Source: Bacillota bacterium (lineage in GTDB: Bacteria; Bacillota_E; Sulfobacillia; Sulfobacillales; JAIMBI01). From it: a stretch of 33,083 bases of DNA. How positions within the stretch are numbered: the stretch's first letter is position 1; each line of letters opens with the position of its first letter. The stretch spans positions 1 through 33,083 of the forward strand of contig JAKARZ010000023.1 of NCBI GenBank assembly GCA_021828405.1. Direction: 5' to 3'. The translations under genes and the position numbers were made by a program. The notes under the pieces are model-generated. The model was not told the DNA's origin. It was given only the letters and a program-made list of their open reading frames with translations, and did not search any database. Below, in pieces: positions 14,668 through 22,454 of the stretch.

Positions 14668-15500
14668 GCGCCGTCGAGCGACTGGGGTGGTCCGTGTGGC
14701 GGGTGCACGCACCCGGTCTGACCCTGAAGCCGTACGAGGGCACCCAGTGCTACTTCGTCGGGACGGGCGAGGGCATGTGGCTTGTGGACACCGGGGACGG
14801 CGGACCGCGGGCCATCCATGCGCTGGAGACCGCGTGGGTCGAACTGGGGGCGCCGCCCGTCTCGCTGGTCCTCATCACCCACGGCCACCGGGACCACTTT
14901 GGAGGGGCGGCGTGGGCGCACCAGCACTTCCGGGCGCCGGTCGGGGTGCACCCGGCGGACCGGGAGGCCGTCCGGCCCGAATGCCCGGACGCCGTGCCAT
15001 TTCTGCCGGGTTCGCATCATGTTGGGACGGTGCCGGTGGAGGTTTTGCATCTGCCCGGCCACACGCCGGGGCAATTGAACCTGTGGCTGCCGGCCGAGCG
15101 CACGCTGCTGGCCGGCGACAACGTCCTGGGCGACACCACCTCGGTGGTGGTGCCGCCGGCGGGCGACCTGCATGCGTATCGGACAACCCTTGGGCAACTG
15201 GAGGTGCTGGACCCCGCCGTGATTGGCCCCGGCCACGGCTCGGTGGTGCGGGATCCCCGGGGCTGGCTCGCGTACTACCGGGAGCACCGGGCCGAGCGCG
15301 ACCGCCAGGTCGTGGACCTGCTGGCCGAGGGTGCGCTGTCAGTGCCGGAGCTGGCTGCGGCCATTTACGGCCGCGAGCAGCCGCACACCTATCGAGCTGG
15401 CCAGCTGATGCTGCTGGGTCACCTGACCGCCCTGGAGCACGACGGAGTGGTGGCAGAACTGTCGGACGGCCGCTACGTCCTGTGTGAGGCATCGAAATGA
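14664..15500 (+). CDS. Metallo-beta-lactamase-fold hydrolase (LACTB2-like)
   Basis: 278 aa from a TTG that overlaps the PilZ stop (TTGA) and follows GGTGGGA. Metal ligands: H73-G-H75-R-D77-H78 in THGHRDHFGG, then the His of LPGHTPGQ, Asp of AGDNVLGD, and the terminal His of GPGHG: a complete two-metal site. The C-terminal ~60 residues (VPELAAAIYG, then LMLLGHLTALEHDGVV) form the winged-helix tail typical of LACTB2-type proteins, which include nucleases and thioesterase-like hydrolases. Being coupled to two hotdog dehydratase genes favours an acyl-thioester or related small-molecule substrate, by inference. A later GTG (about 14692) is a possible alternative start. Confidence 0.85.
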   Translation: MSAVERLGWSVWRVHAPGLTLKPYEGTQCYFVGTGEGMWLVDTGDGGPRAIHALETAWVELGAPPVSLVLITHGHRDHFGGAAWAHQHFRAPVGVHPADREAVRPECPDAVPFLPGSHHVGTVPVEVLHLPGHTPGQLNLWLPAERTLLAGDNVLGDTTSVVVPPAGDLHAYRTTLGQLEVLDPAVIGPGHGSVVRDPRGWLAYYREHRAERDRQVVDLLAEGALSVPELAAAIYGREQPHTYRAGQLMLLGHLTALEHDGVVAELSDGRYVLCEASK

Positions 15501-15940
15501 CGGCCAGCGGCTTCCACTGGGACCCAGACCGGGTGGGGGAGCGGTCACGCGCGATCGTGCACGAGGTGACCGCCGAGGCTGTGGCCGCCTTTCGCGCCGC
15601 GGTGGACCCGGCTGGCGCGGCCGACCCGTCCCCACCCACGCTGCCGGTGCGCCTCCAAACCCTGGAGGTGCCAGGCCTCACGCTGCCGTCGGCGGGGGTC
15701 ATTCACGCGTCCCAGGAATTTGCCTTCCCGGGGGGGCGAGCCCTCCGGGTGGGCGAGTGGGTGCGGGTGGTGGGGTGGCTTGAGAGCGTGCGCCAGCGGG
15801 GACGCTTGGCCATCGTGGTGGTGGTGAACCACATGATGGCCGCCCGGAGCGACGGCGAGGACCAAGCCGACGCGGATCTGCTGGTGGAAACGCGAACCAC
15901 CGTCATGGTGACCCTGTCGGAGGGAGGAGGCACCCCATGA
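15497..15940 (+). CDS. HadA-like hotdog-fold subunit (FAS1-type dehydratase / MaoC N-terminal domain)
   Basis: 147 aa. The segment from IHASQEFAFPGGRALRVGEW through VRVVGWLESVRQRGRLAIVVV matches the N-terminal half of (R)-specific enoyl hydratases, where HadA-type subunits supply substrate binding and little catalysis. Such proteins normally pair with a HadB/MaoC subunit, which is exactly the next gene. It starts at an ATGA overlap with the hydrolase gene and ends in an ATGA overlap with the MaoC gene, so the subunits are probably made in fixed ratio. Substrate unknown. Confidence 0.75.
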   Translation: MTASGFHWDPDRVGERSRAIVHEVTAEAVAAFRAAVDPAGAADPSPPTLPVRLQTLEVPGLTLPSAGVIHASQEFAFPGGRALRVGEWVRVVGWLESVRQRGRLAIVVVVNHMMAARSDGEDQADADLLVETRTTVMVTLSEGGGTP

Positions 15941-16359
15941 GCGGCGAGCAGCGCCCCGGGCCCGGACAGAGTCTGCCCGGCGAGGAGCTCACCCTGACGC
16001 GCGGCGACCTCGACCGCTACGCGGAGGCGTCGGGCGATCACAACCCCATTCATCTGGACGACGACATGGCCCGCCAGTTTGGCCTCGCCGACGGCGTGAT
16101 TGCCCATGGCATGCTGGTGATGGGGCGCATGGCCACCTACGTCCAGTCGGCGCTTGGCGGGAGCACGCCCACGTCGTTTCGGGTGCGCTTTCGCTTGCCC
16201 GTGCGGCCGGGCGTGCCCCTGCTGCTGACCGGGCGCGTTGCCTCGGTGGATGGCGAGACGGTGGTGGTGGAGGTGGCCGTGGCACCCAAAGCGGGGGGAG
16301 GCCCGGCGGTGACCGGCACGTGGACTGGGAATTGGGGACCGGGGAGTCAGGGGCACTGA
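15937..16359 (+). CDS. MaoC-like (R)-specific enoyl hydratase/dehydratase (HadB-like)
   Basis: 140 aa single hotdog domain. The hydratase 2 motif is intact: YAEASGDHNPIHLDDDMARQ followed by DGVIAHGMLVMG, with catalytic Asp (SGDHNPIH) and His. The reaction is reversible hydration of trans-2-enoyl-CoA/ACP to (R)-3-hydroxyacyl thioester. Probably a heterodimer with the preceding HadA-like protein. Last gene of the pilZ operon. The 180 bp after it show no evident terminator in this direction before the inverted repeat at 16544. Confidence 0.88.
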   Translation: MSGEQRPGPGQSLPGEELTLTRGDLDRYAEASGDHNPIHLDDDMARQFGLADGVIAHGMLVMGRMATYVQSALGGSTPTSFRVRFRLPVRPGVPLLLTGRVASVDGETVVVEVAVAPKAGGGPAVTGTWTGNWGPGSQGH

Positions 16360-16543
16360 GGCGGGCCGCCGCGGCCAGCCAGCGGCATCGCCAAGCACCA
16401 GGGCCCGAAGGATCGGCCGGGATCCCTCGTCAAGTGTTTCCGCCGAGCTTGGCCTCTGCGCTCTCCGGCTGGCACCGGTGGCGGGCGTAATGCCCACGGA
16501 GCACCCCTTGGCCGATAGTTCTGGAAAGGCCGCCGCCTACAAA

Positions 16544-16569
16544 GAGGGAGGGCGTTCTCGCCCTCCCTC
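16544..16569 (-). terminator. Rho-independent terminator of the acyl-CoA synthetase-acyltransferase-MFS operon
   Basis: Perfect 11-bp stem GAGGGAGGGCG/CGCCCTCCCTC with a 4-nt loop, 12 bp past the MFS stop. On the minus strand the stem runs into TTTGT. It could also limit read-through from the pilZ operon on the other strand. Confidence 0.8.
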
Positions 16570-16581
16570 GGTGGGACGCGG

Positions 16582-17997
16582 TCAGGAGTTGGCCGCCCTC
16601 GGGGCCGACTGGCCCAGATACTGCTGCTCGATGCGCTCGAGGGTCATGCCCCGCGTCTCGCGGCCCCAGAGGCCCACCACCGTCAGCGACACGACGGCCA
16701 CGGCCGCGATGATGAGAAACGACGGCCCGAGACCCATGGTGTGCCAAGCCACCGGCATCAGCGCGGCACCGACAATGCCGCCGAGCGTGCGCGACACCGC
16801 CTCCACCGTCGATGCGCCGGTGACCCGGTAGCCGGTGGGATACTGCTCGGCGTAGTACATCTTGAGTCCCGGGAAGGCGCCCGTCCCGAAGAACGACATG
16901 CCCATGCCGTCCGCGAGGCGCCAGCCGATGGATGGGGCGGTGGCAAACAGCACCGCAGAGGCGGCCGCCAGCGCCATGAACAGGGCAAACACCAGTTTGC
17001 GGCCCCAGCGCTCGGAAAGATGCCCGTTCAAGAGTTTGCCCGGAATCGCGGCGGCGGTCACCAGCGCGGCAAAGGCCAGCGACGTGGCAAAGGACAGCCC
17101 GAGCTGGCTGAACACGGTCGGCATGTACGTCATGACCACATAGAACATGAAGAACGTGCCGGTCGCGCCTAGGGCGCTCACGGCGGTGGCGCCAGCGTAG
17201 CGGCGCACGGTGTCGCGGGCGGAGTACTGGGGCGACTCGGGCGCATCGACGCCCGCCGGGTCCGCCGGGGGCAGGGGGCCGTAAGCCCGGCTCCGCTCTT
17301 CTATGCGGTCCACCGCCACCAGCGCCTCGTGCCGGCGGCCCATGTGCCACAGCCAGCGCGGCGACTCCGGCATGACCCGCCGCACCACGAGCGCGTACAG
17401 CAGGGGGAGTCCCGCCACCACCAGAAATACGCGCCAGGAGAGATCCGGCGCCACATGCGGCAGGATGACAAACCCCAGCAGCGGCGCGATGAAGTACCCC
17501 ACCGAGAGGCAGGCGTCGAGCACACCCGACAGCCACGTGCGGCGGGTGCGGCTCACAAACTCGCTCACAATCGAGTACGGCAGTGGGAACACCGCGCCCA
17601 TGCCCAGCCCTGCCAGCAGGCGCAGGGCCACGAGCGTGTCGTAGTTGGGTGACAGGCTCGACAGCAACGTGAGGCCGCTGTACACCAGGATGCCGTAGGT
17701 CAAGAGGCGCACGCGGCCTATGCGGTCGGCGATTCGGCCCGCGGGAATGAGGCCCACGACGACGCCCACCGTGGACGAGACGGCCAAGAAGCCCACCTGC
17801 GCCGCCGTGAGATGCCACATGGGCTTTAAGACCGGCAGGATGACGCCTGTGGCGCCAATCGAGAGGGACTCGACGAACCACGCGCCGCCGGCCACCAGCA
17901 CCAGCATCCACAGGTACGGGGTCATGGGCAGCCGCTCTAAGCGGGCCACCACGCTCTGCTGCAGGGATCCGGTCGAGGAACCGGTTGACGAAGCCAT
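16582..17997 (-). CDS. MFS transporter
   Basis: 471 aa with 12 predicted membrane segments and both halves of the MFS fold. The loop 2-3 motif reads GRIADRIGRVR, the sugar/organic-acid porter motif PESPRWL follows TM6, and the second-half loop carries GHLSERWGRK. The family moves sugars, aromatic acids or organic anions by proton coupling; the substrate cannot be read from sequence. Its start shares one base with the acyltransferase stop (TGATG) and is preceded by an excellent AAGGAGGTG at 7-nt spacing. Last gene of the operon; an export role for an acylated product is inference, since this MFS subgroup is often an importer. Confidence 0.9.
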   Translation of the reverse strand: MASSTGSSTGSLQQSVVARLERLPMTPYLWMLVLVAGGAWFVESLSIGATGVILPVLKPMWHLTAAQVGFLAVSSTVGVVVGLIPAGRIADRIGRVRLLTYGILVYSGLTLLSSLSPNYDTLVALRLLAGLGMGAVFPLPYSIVSEFVSRTRRTWLSGVLDACLSVGYFIAPLLGFVILPHVAPDLSWRVFLVVAGLPLLYALVVRRVMPESPRWLWHMGRRHEALVAVDRIEERSRAYGPLPPADPAGVDAPESPQYSARDTVRRYAGATAVSALGATGTFFMFYVVMTYMPTVFSQLGLSFATSLAFAALVTAAAIPGKLLNGHLSERWGRKLVFALFMALAAASAVLFATAPSIGWRLADGMGMSFFGTGAFPGLKMYYAEQYPTGYRVTGASTVEAVSRTLGGIVGAALMPVAWHTMGLGPSFLIIAAVAVVSLTVVGLWGRETRGMTLERIEQQYLGQSAPRAANS

Positions 17998-19259
17998 CAG
18001 CGTGCACCTCCTTCTGCGAGTGCGGAAACTTCACTTGCGTCGACGTCGGCATGGCCAGCCGACGCGGCGGGGCGCCGCCGGCGCGGCCAGTAGCGGCGCC
18101 ACCGATCCCAGGGGATCGGGATCTGCTCGCGGCCAATGGCGTACACGGCCCAGGGTGTGGCGGCGATGCCGCGGACGATGAGCGCCGACAGCGCGAGGGT
18201 CACCAGCGCCGTCACGGGTGTGACGATCACGCGGGTGAACGACCCCAGCAGCCACACATATCGGGTCGTCAGTTCTTCCAGGACAGCGGGGTGAATCAGG
18301 TAGATGCCGAACGAAAGGTCCGCCACCCACGTGATGGCCCAGGTGGCCTTCTGCCAGCGATTCTGGCTCTTGGCCCCCACCCACCGCTGACCTAGGTGGT
18401 ACAGCGTCAGAATCACGAACAGGCTGTAAAGCGGCATGATGGGCTGAAATACGTTGGCGGCAAAGGTCACCGGCTCATGCCAGGCGGTGACCGAGAGCAC
18501 GTAGTACGTGACCATGGCGACCGCCGTGGCGATGAGGCCCCTGACCAGCGTCCGACCGTGGCTCCGAAGGTACGCCTCGATCTGATCCAGGTGCACCGCG
18601 GTCACCGCGCCAAATAACAGATAGAACTGATACGTGAACACCACCTGATGGCGGTTGCGGACCATCCACAGCAGCGGCTGGCCCACTCCGGTCGTCATCC
18701 AGGTGGGCGCGTACTGGAACACGACCATCATCACCAACTCGAGGCCGAGACTGGCGGCGAGCAGCCACCGGTGGTAGCGGGTGGTCTTCTTCACCAGCCA
18801 GACGAACAGCGGGAACACCAGGTAGAACTGCATGGTCACCAGCAGGTAGTACAGATGAAACCATGCCGTGCCCTGCAGCAGATCCGGCCCCAGCTTGGAC
18901 AGGTAGAACCCGATCCCGTACTTAAGCGCCCCGCCGTAGTAGACGTAGTACATGCTCCACAGCACGTAGGGGATGCCCACCAGCTTGAAGCGCTTGGCCC
19001 AAAAGCTCGAGAGGGGGTACGACCGCTTGTAGTACACGTAAAAGAGCACGAAGGCGGTCATGAACATGAACACGTTGCGGGTGTAGTGCAGCATGTCCAT
19101 GCCCAGGTTCGCCGACAGGTTGGTGGACGTATTCGTGAACCAGATGGTGTGCACCGAAATAACGCCCAGCACTGTGAGCGCGCGCAGCAGATCCAACTCG
19201 CTGACGTGTCGGCGCTTGGTGGGCTTCACCGACGCGGTTGCCGTCCCTGCCAGCGCCAT
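17997..19259 (-). CDS. Membrane acyltransferase, acyltransferase-3 family (OafA/WecH-like)
   Basis: 420 aa. Opens with the family signature RRHVSELDLLRALTVLGVIS followed by VHTIW, then about ten membrane helices, WFHLYYLLVTMQFYLVFP in the middle and FGIYLIHPAVLE near TM9. Such proteins O-acylate sugars, lipids or antibiotics at the membrane; the active-site His usually lies in the first helix (VHTIW here). A ~50-residue cytosolic tail rich in Arg/Trp (WDRWRRYWPRRRR) ends the protein. It shares a base with the ligase stop upstream (TGATG, SD AAAGGAGCC) and with the MFS start downstream. The donor could be the acyl-CoA made by the first gene product. Confidence 0.9.
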   Translation of the reverse strand: MALAGTATASVKPTKRRHVSELDLLRALTVLGVISVHTIWFTNTSTNLSANLGMDMLHYTRNVFMFMTAFVLFYVYYKRSYPLSSFWAKRFKLVGIPYVLWSMYYVYYGGALKYGIGFYLSKLGPDLLQGTAWFHLYYLLVTMQFYLVFPLFVWLVKKTTRYHRWLLAASLGLELVMMVVFQYAPTWMTTGVGQPLLWMVRNRHQVVFTYQFYLLFGAVTAVHLDQIEAYLRSHGRTLVRGLIATAVAMVTYYVLSVTAWHEPVTFAANVFQPIMPLYSLFVILTLYHLGQRWVGAKSQNRWQKATWAITWVADLSFGIYLIHPAVLEELTTRYVWLLGSFTRVIVTPVTALVTLALSALIVRGIAATPWAVYAIGREQIPIPWDRWRRYWPRRRRPAASAGHADVDASEVSALAEGGAR

Positions 19260-20773
19260 CAGGAGGCTCCCTTCGCCGCCAGCACCTCCGCCTTCAAGCG
19301 GAGCCGCTGAATCTTGCCGGTTGGTCCCACCGGCAGACGGTCCACGGCATGAATGGCCACCGGCCGCTTGTAGGGCGAGAGATCGCGGCGCGCCAGCGTG
19401 TCCAATTCATTCAGCACCCCGGCGCTGGGGCCGTCCACCACGACGTAGGCCGCGACTTCCTCGCCCAAGAGCCCGTGGGGAATGCCAATGACGGCCGCCT
19501 GGGTGACCGACGGGTGCTGCAGGAGTACATCTTCCACCTCGCGGGGCGGCACCTTCTGGCCCCCCCGGTTGATGAGCTCCCGCGTGCGCCCGGTCAGAAA
19601 GACGTATCCCTCGCGGTCCTGATATCCGTGGTCGCCGGTGTAGAACCAGCCGTCCCGAAAACTTTGGACGCCCTCACCGGCAATGACATAGCGGTCGACG
19701 ACCCCCGGGCCCCCAATGCGAACCTCACCCGGCTCGCCCGCGCGCACCCGAACCCCGTCGGGATCCACCACTTCCAGGCGCACGCCCACCGGGAGTCCCA
19801 CGGACCCCGCTTTGCGGCGCCCGGGCGGTAGCGGGTTGGCGGCCACCTGGCTGCCGGCCTCTGTCAGGCCGTACGTTTCCACGATGGGGATGCCGAACCG
19901 CGACTGAAAGCGGTTCAAGTCGGGCAGCGGCAGCGGCGCCGAGGCCGAGCGGACAAACCGCAGGCCGGGCAGGGACGCTGGCCCTGGCTGGCGTCCCAAA
20001 ATGCCGATAATCGCGGGCACCGCGTTGATCCACGTGGGCTGGACCGCGGCCGCCCCGTCCCAGAAGTCTCGCGCGTGGAACCGGTCGTCCAGCGCCAGCG
20101 TGCTGCCCGCGTACAGGCTGGCGAGGAGGCCCACCACCTGCGCGTTGATGTGGAACTGGGGCAGGGTGGAAAACCCAACCTGGCCGCGCTCCAAGCGGTG
20201 GTGCTGGGCGATGTGCGCCGCGGTGTGCCAGAGTCGCCCCGTGGACAGCCGCACGCCCTTGGAATCGCCAGTGGTTCCCGACGTGAACAGCAGCACCGCG
20301 CCGTGCACGGGGTCGCGCCATGCCGGGGCGCCAGCGCGGGGCCGGCGACGCTGGGGCTGCATCCACGCCGAGGCGTCCATCTGCCAGACTGGCACCGAGC
20401 CGCTCCAGGAGTCGTCGCCCGCGACCATCGCCAGCCGCGGGTCGGCCTTTTGGGCCACGCGGGCCCGCTCGCCGGCCGGCGCCTCGGGGTTCATGGGCAC
20501 GGCGGTGGCTCCTGCCGACAAAATGCTCAGGTAGAGCAAGGAGAAGTTAAGCCCGTTGGGCAACGACAGCAACACCCGGTCGCCCGGGCGCACCCCAGCG
20601 CGGACCAGCGTCTGGCGCCATGCCCCCACGAGGCGAGCCGCTTCCTGATATGTGACGCGCTGTCCGAGCCGCACATCCCAAAGAAACGGGCGGCCGGGTT
20701 CGATGGCCGCCCACACGGCCAGGCGCGCCTCGGGCGGCGCGCCGGTCGCTCCCGTCGTCTCGTCTGCTGGCAT
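19259..20773 (-). CDS. AMP-forming acyl-CoA synthetase (ANL superfamily)
   Basis: 504 aa, complete ANL adenylating enzyme activating a carboxylate to acyl-CoA. P-loop LLFTSGTTGDSKGV, A5 motif VETYGLTEAGSQ, A7 WFYTGDHGYQD, A8 hinge TGRTRELINRGGQKVPP, and A10 catalytic Lys in PTGKIQRL. Closest by eye to medium/long-chain or 4-coumarate-type ligases; substrate not predictable. GGGAGGTG lies 4 nt before the ATG. First gene of the operon ligase-acyltransferase-MFS. A divergent inverted repeat lies upstream at 20837-20880. Confidence 0.92.
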   Translation of the reverse strand: MPADETTGATGAPPEARLAVWAAIEPGRPFLWDVRLGQRVTYQEAARLVGAWRQTLVRAGVRPGDRVLLSLPNGLNFSLLYLSILSAGATAVPMNPEAPAGERARVAQKADPRLAMVAGDDSWSGSVPVWQMDASAWMQPQRRRPRAGAPAWRDPVHGAVLLFTSGTTGDSKGVRLSTGRLWHTAAHIAQHHRLERGQVGFSTLPQFHINAQVVGLLASLYAGSTLALDDRFHARDFWDGAAAVQPTWINAVPAIIGILGRQPGPASLPGLRFVRSASAPLPLPDLNRFQSRFGIPIVETYGLTEAGSQVAANPLPPGRRKAGSVGLPVGVRLEVVDPDGVRVRAGEPGEVRIGGPGVVDRYVIAGEGVQSFRDGWFYTGDHGYQDREGYVFLTGRTRELINRGGQKVPPREVEDVLLQHPSVTQAAVIGIPHGLLGEEVAAYVVVDGPSAGVLNELDTLARRDLSPYKRPVAIHAVDRLPVGPTGKIQRLRLKAEVLAAKGAS

Positions 20774-20836
20774 AAGACACCTCCCACCGGGTCCGTCGAT
20801 ATTACCCTGCTAGGATAACCGGCAGACCCGATGGGA

Positions 20837-20880
20837 GGCTTCAAGAAACCCCAAAGATTAGCTAAAGAACGGTTGAAGCC
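20837..20880. promoter_or_regulatory. Inverted repeat upstream of the acyl-CoA synthetase operon (possible operator)
   Basis: GGCTTCAA (20837-20844) and TTGAAGCC (20873-20880) are perfect 8-bp arms around an A/T-rich centre that contains the palindrome TTAGCTAA (20858-20865). It lies between the carboxypeptidase stop and the ligase start, 64 bp upstream of the latter. With no T tail on the minus strand, a regulator site or mRNA hairpin is likelier than a terminator. Confidence 0.4.
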
Positions 20881-20884
20881 CGTC

Positions 20885-22069
20885 CTACGCCCGCGTGAGA
20901 CGCCACTTGAGCGCCGGCGGCGGCAGGGCGCCGGTAGTGCGCACATTCAATTGCTGGCGCTGGGATCCGGCGCTGACGGCCAGGGTTCCTATCCGTGTGC
21001 CCGGCGAGACCGTCTTCGGAACGGGCAGGGGCGTGAATTTTAGATGCACCACCATTCCGGGCCACGAGATGAAGGAGACGCTGTGGCGCACCGTGGCCGC
21101 CACGGACGGGTGCCAGGCGGCGGTGACGCGGGCGGCTTCGCGGCCGGCCGCGAGCACGGTGGTGGTGGTGAGCACGGAGGTGCTGGCGTTGAGCATACTT
21201 TTGCCGGCGTTCAGGGCGCTCTGCAGGATCTGCACGCCCCCCTGGCCCAGAACCGTCGCGATGACCAACAGCCGGTGCGTCCCGACCTGCCGATAGGCGG
21301 CGGCGACGTAGCATCCGCCGGCCTGGGTGGTGCTGCCCGTCTTGACCCCGATGATGCCCGACTGGCCCAGATCGTAGTTCACGTTGTACTGGACGCCGGC
21401 GACCGGCAGAGTCACCTGCGCCATGGCCACGATGTGCCGGAACGTGGGAATGGCCATGTCGCGCTCCGCCAGCATCGTCTGATCGACGGCGGTCGACACG
21501 GTGGCGGGCGACACCCCGCTGGCATCGGCGTAGTAGGTGTGGTTCATGCCGAGCTTCTTGGCCATGGCGTTCATTTGCGTCACAAAGGCGGAATCGCTGC
21601 CGGCCATCCACTGGGCCAGCATGGTCGCGATGTTGTCGCCCGAGGGCAGCAGCAGGGCCTGAAGCATCTGGCGCTCGGTCAGCACCTCCCCCTGCGTCAC
21701 GGGCACCACGGAGTCTCCGTTGGCCTTGTCCTGCTGGTACAGCAGGACGTCGGCGGCACTGACGGTGATCGACGGACCGCTCTGGCCGGTCGACAGCGGG
21801 TGGGCCTGCAAGACCAGATAGGCCGTCATCAACTTGGCCAAGCTGGCGATGGCCTGCGGGCGGGTGGCTCCGGCGTGCCCCACGACGCCAAGGCCCTCGA
21901 CGCCCAGCGCCGACTGGCCCTGGCTGGGCCAGGGGAAGTTGGCGAGCGACCCGGGCACATGGTACGTGGTGGCGGTGGTGGACTGCACTGCAAGCGCCGG
22001 CACCGGGCGCAGCAACTGAACGGTCAACAGCGCCACAATGATCACGAGTACGATGTAGAGGCGGTACAT
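20885..22069 (-). CDS. D-alanyl-D-alanine carboxypeptidase (S11 family, PBP5/DacF-like)
   Basis: 394 aa. Removes the terminal D-Ala from peptidoglycan stem peptides outside the membrane. N-terminal hydrophobic signal (YRLYIVLVIIVALLTVQLL), then serine motif S76-L-A-K79, the second motif as PSGDNIA, and the KTG triad in GVKTGST. A C-terminal ~85-residue beta region (from about AGREAARVTAAW) matches the PBP5 C-terminal domain; no obvious amphipathic anchor follows, so anchoring may be through an uncleaved N-terminal helix. GGGGAG precedes the ATG. The gene stands alone between the ligase operon and a small Cys-rich gene. Confidence 0.92.
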   Translation of the reverse strand: MYRLYIVLVIIVALLTVQLLRPVPALAVQSTTATTYHVPGSLANFPWPSQGQSALGVEGLGVVGHAGATRPQAIASLAKLMTAYLVLQAHPLSTGQSGPSITVSAADVLLYQQDKANGDSVVPVTQGEVLTERQMLQALLLPSGDNIATMLAQWMAGSDSAFVTQMNAMAKKLGMNHTYYADASGVSPATVSTAVDQTMLAERDMAIPTFRHIVAMAQVTLPVAGVQYNVNYDLGQSGIIGVKTGSTTQAGGCYVAAAYRQVGTHRLLVIATVLGQGGVQILQSALNAGKSMLNASTSVLTTTTVLAAGREAARVTAAWHPSVAATVRHSVSFISWPGMVVHLKFTPLPVPKTVSPGTRIGTLAVSAGSQRQQLNVRTTGALPPPALKWRLTRA

Positions 22070-22112
22070 GACATTCTCCCCTGAGGCCGCGGACGGCTAA
22101 TTTGCACGCGAT

Positions 22113-22138
22113 GACACGGTACTACGGACGGCCGTGTC
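22113..22138. repeat. Inverted repeat GACACGG/CCGTGTC upstream of the carboxypeptidase gene
   Basis: Perfect 7-bp arms (22113-22119, 22132-22138) with a 12-nt loop, 44-69 bp upstream of the carboxypeptidase start and downstream of the small Cys-rich gene. No T tail. Operator or mRNA hairpin; function not visible. Confidence 0.35.
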
Positions 22139-22210
22139 TGGCCAGCCCCACACCGTGGTGATTCCTGGCACGTACAACGTCATTCGCGGCCTCGGGGTAA
22201 CAAGAGCCCG

Positions 22211-22399
22211 CTAAAAATCGAACGGCGCCCAAAATCGCCAGCCACAGACGCAGTGCTCCTCACAGCGCTGGCAGCCGGCACAGAAATGGGCGCGGCAGCG
22301 GTCGTCGCCGCATTGCCGGCACTGGAACTCCGCCGGGCTGCCGCACTGGCAGGCCGGGCTGAACGCCCCGGGTCCGGGGCCAAGATCACCGGTGCTCAT
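22211..22399 (-). CDS. Small Cys-rich protein, probable zinc-binding
   Basis: 62 aa. Ten Cys and two His in 35 residues are arranged CQCG...CRQCGDDRCRAHFCAGC then RCEEHCVCG, which suggests two interleaved zinc sites of B-box/zinc-ribbon type. The C-terminus is aromatic (WRFWAPFDF). ATG 22399 is chosen because GGGGAG lies 7 nt before it; a GTG six bases upstream is too close to that site. No family recognised. Such mini-proteins may be RNA- or protein-binding adaptors, but nothing here fixes the role. Confidence 0.65.
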   Translation of the reverse strand: MSTGDLGPGPGAFSPACQCGSPAEFQCRQCGDDRCRAHFCAGCQRCEEHCVCGWRFWAPFDF

Positions 22400-22454
22400 C
22401 GCCACTCTCCCCTGGTCGGTCGACTGCGGCTAGCATGTCGGCCAGGAGCGGGCG

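Noticed and set aside
16430..18136. 568-aa minus-strand frame overlapping the MFS gene
   Set aside because: Different frame from the transporter, Arg/Gly/Pro-rich, and it reads through the terminator hairpin.
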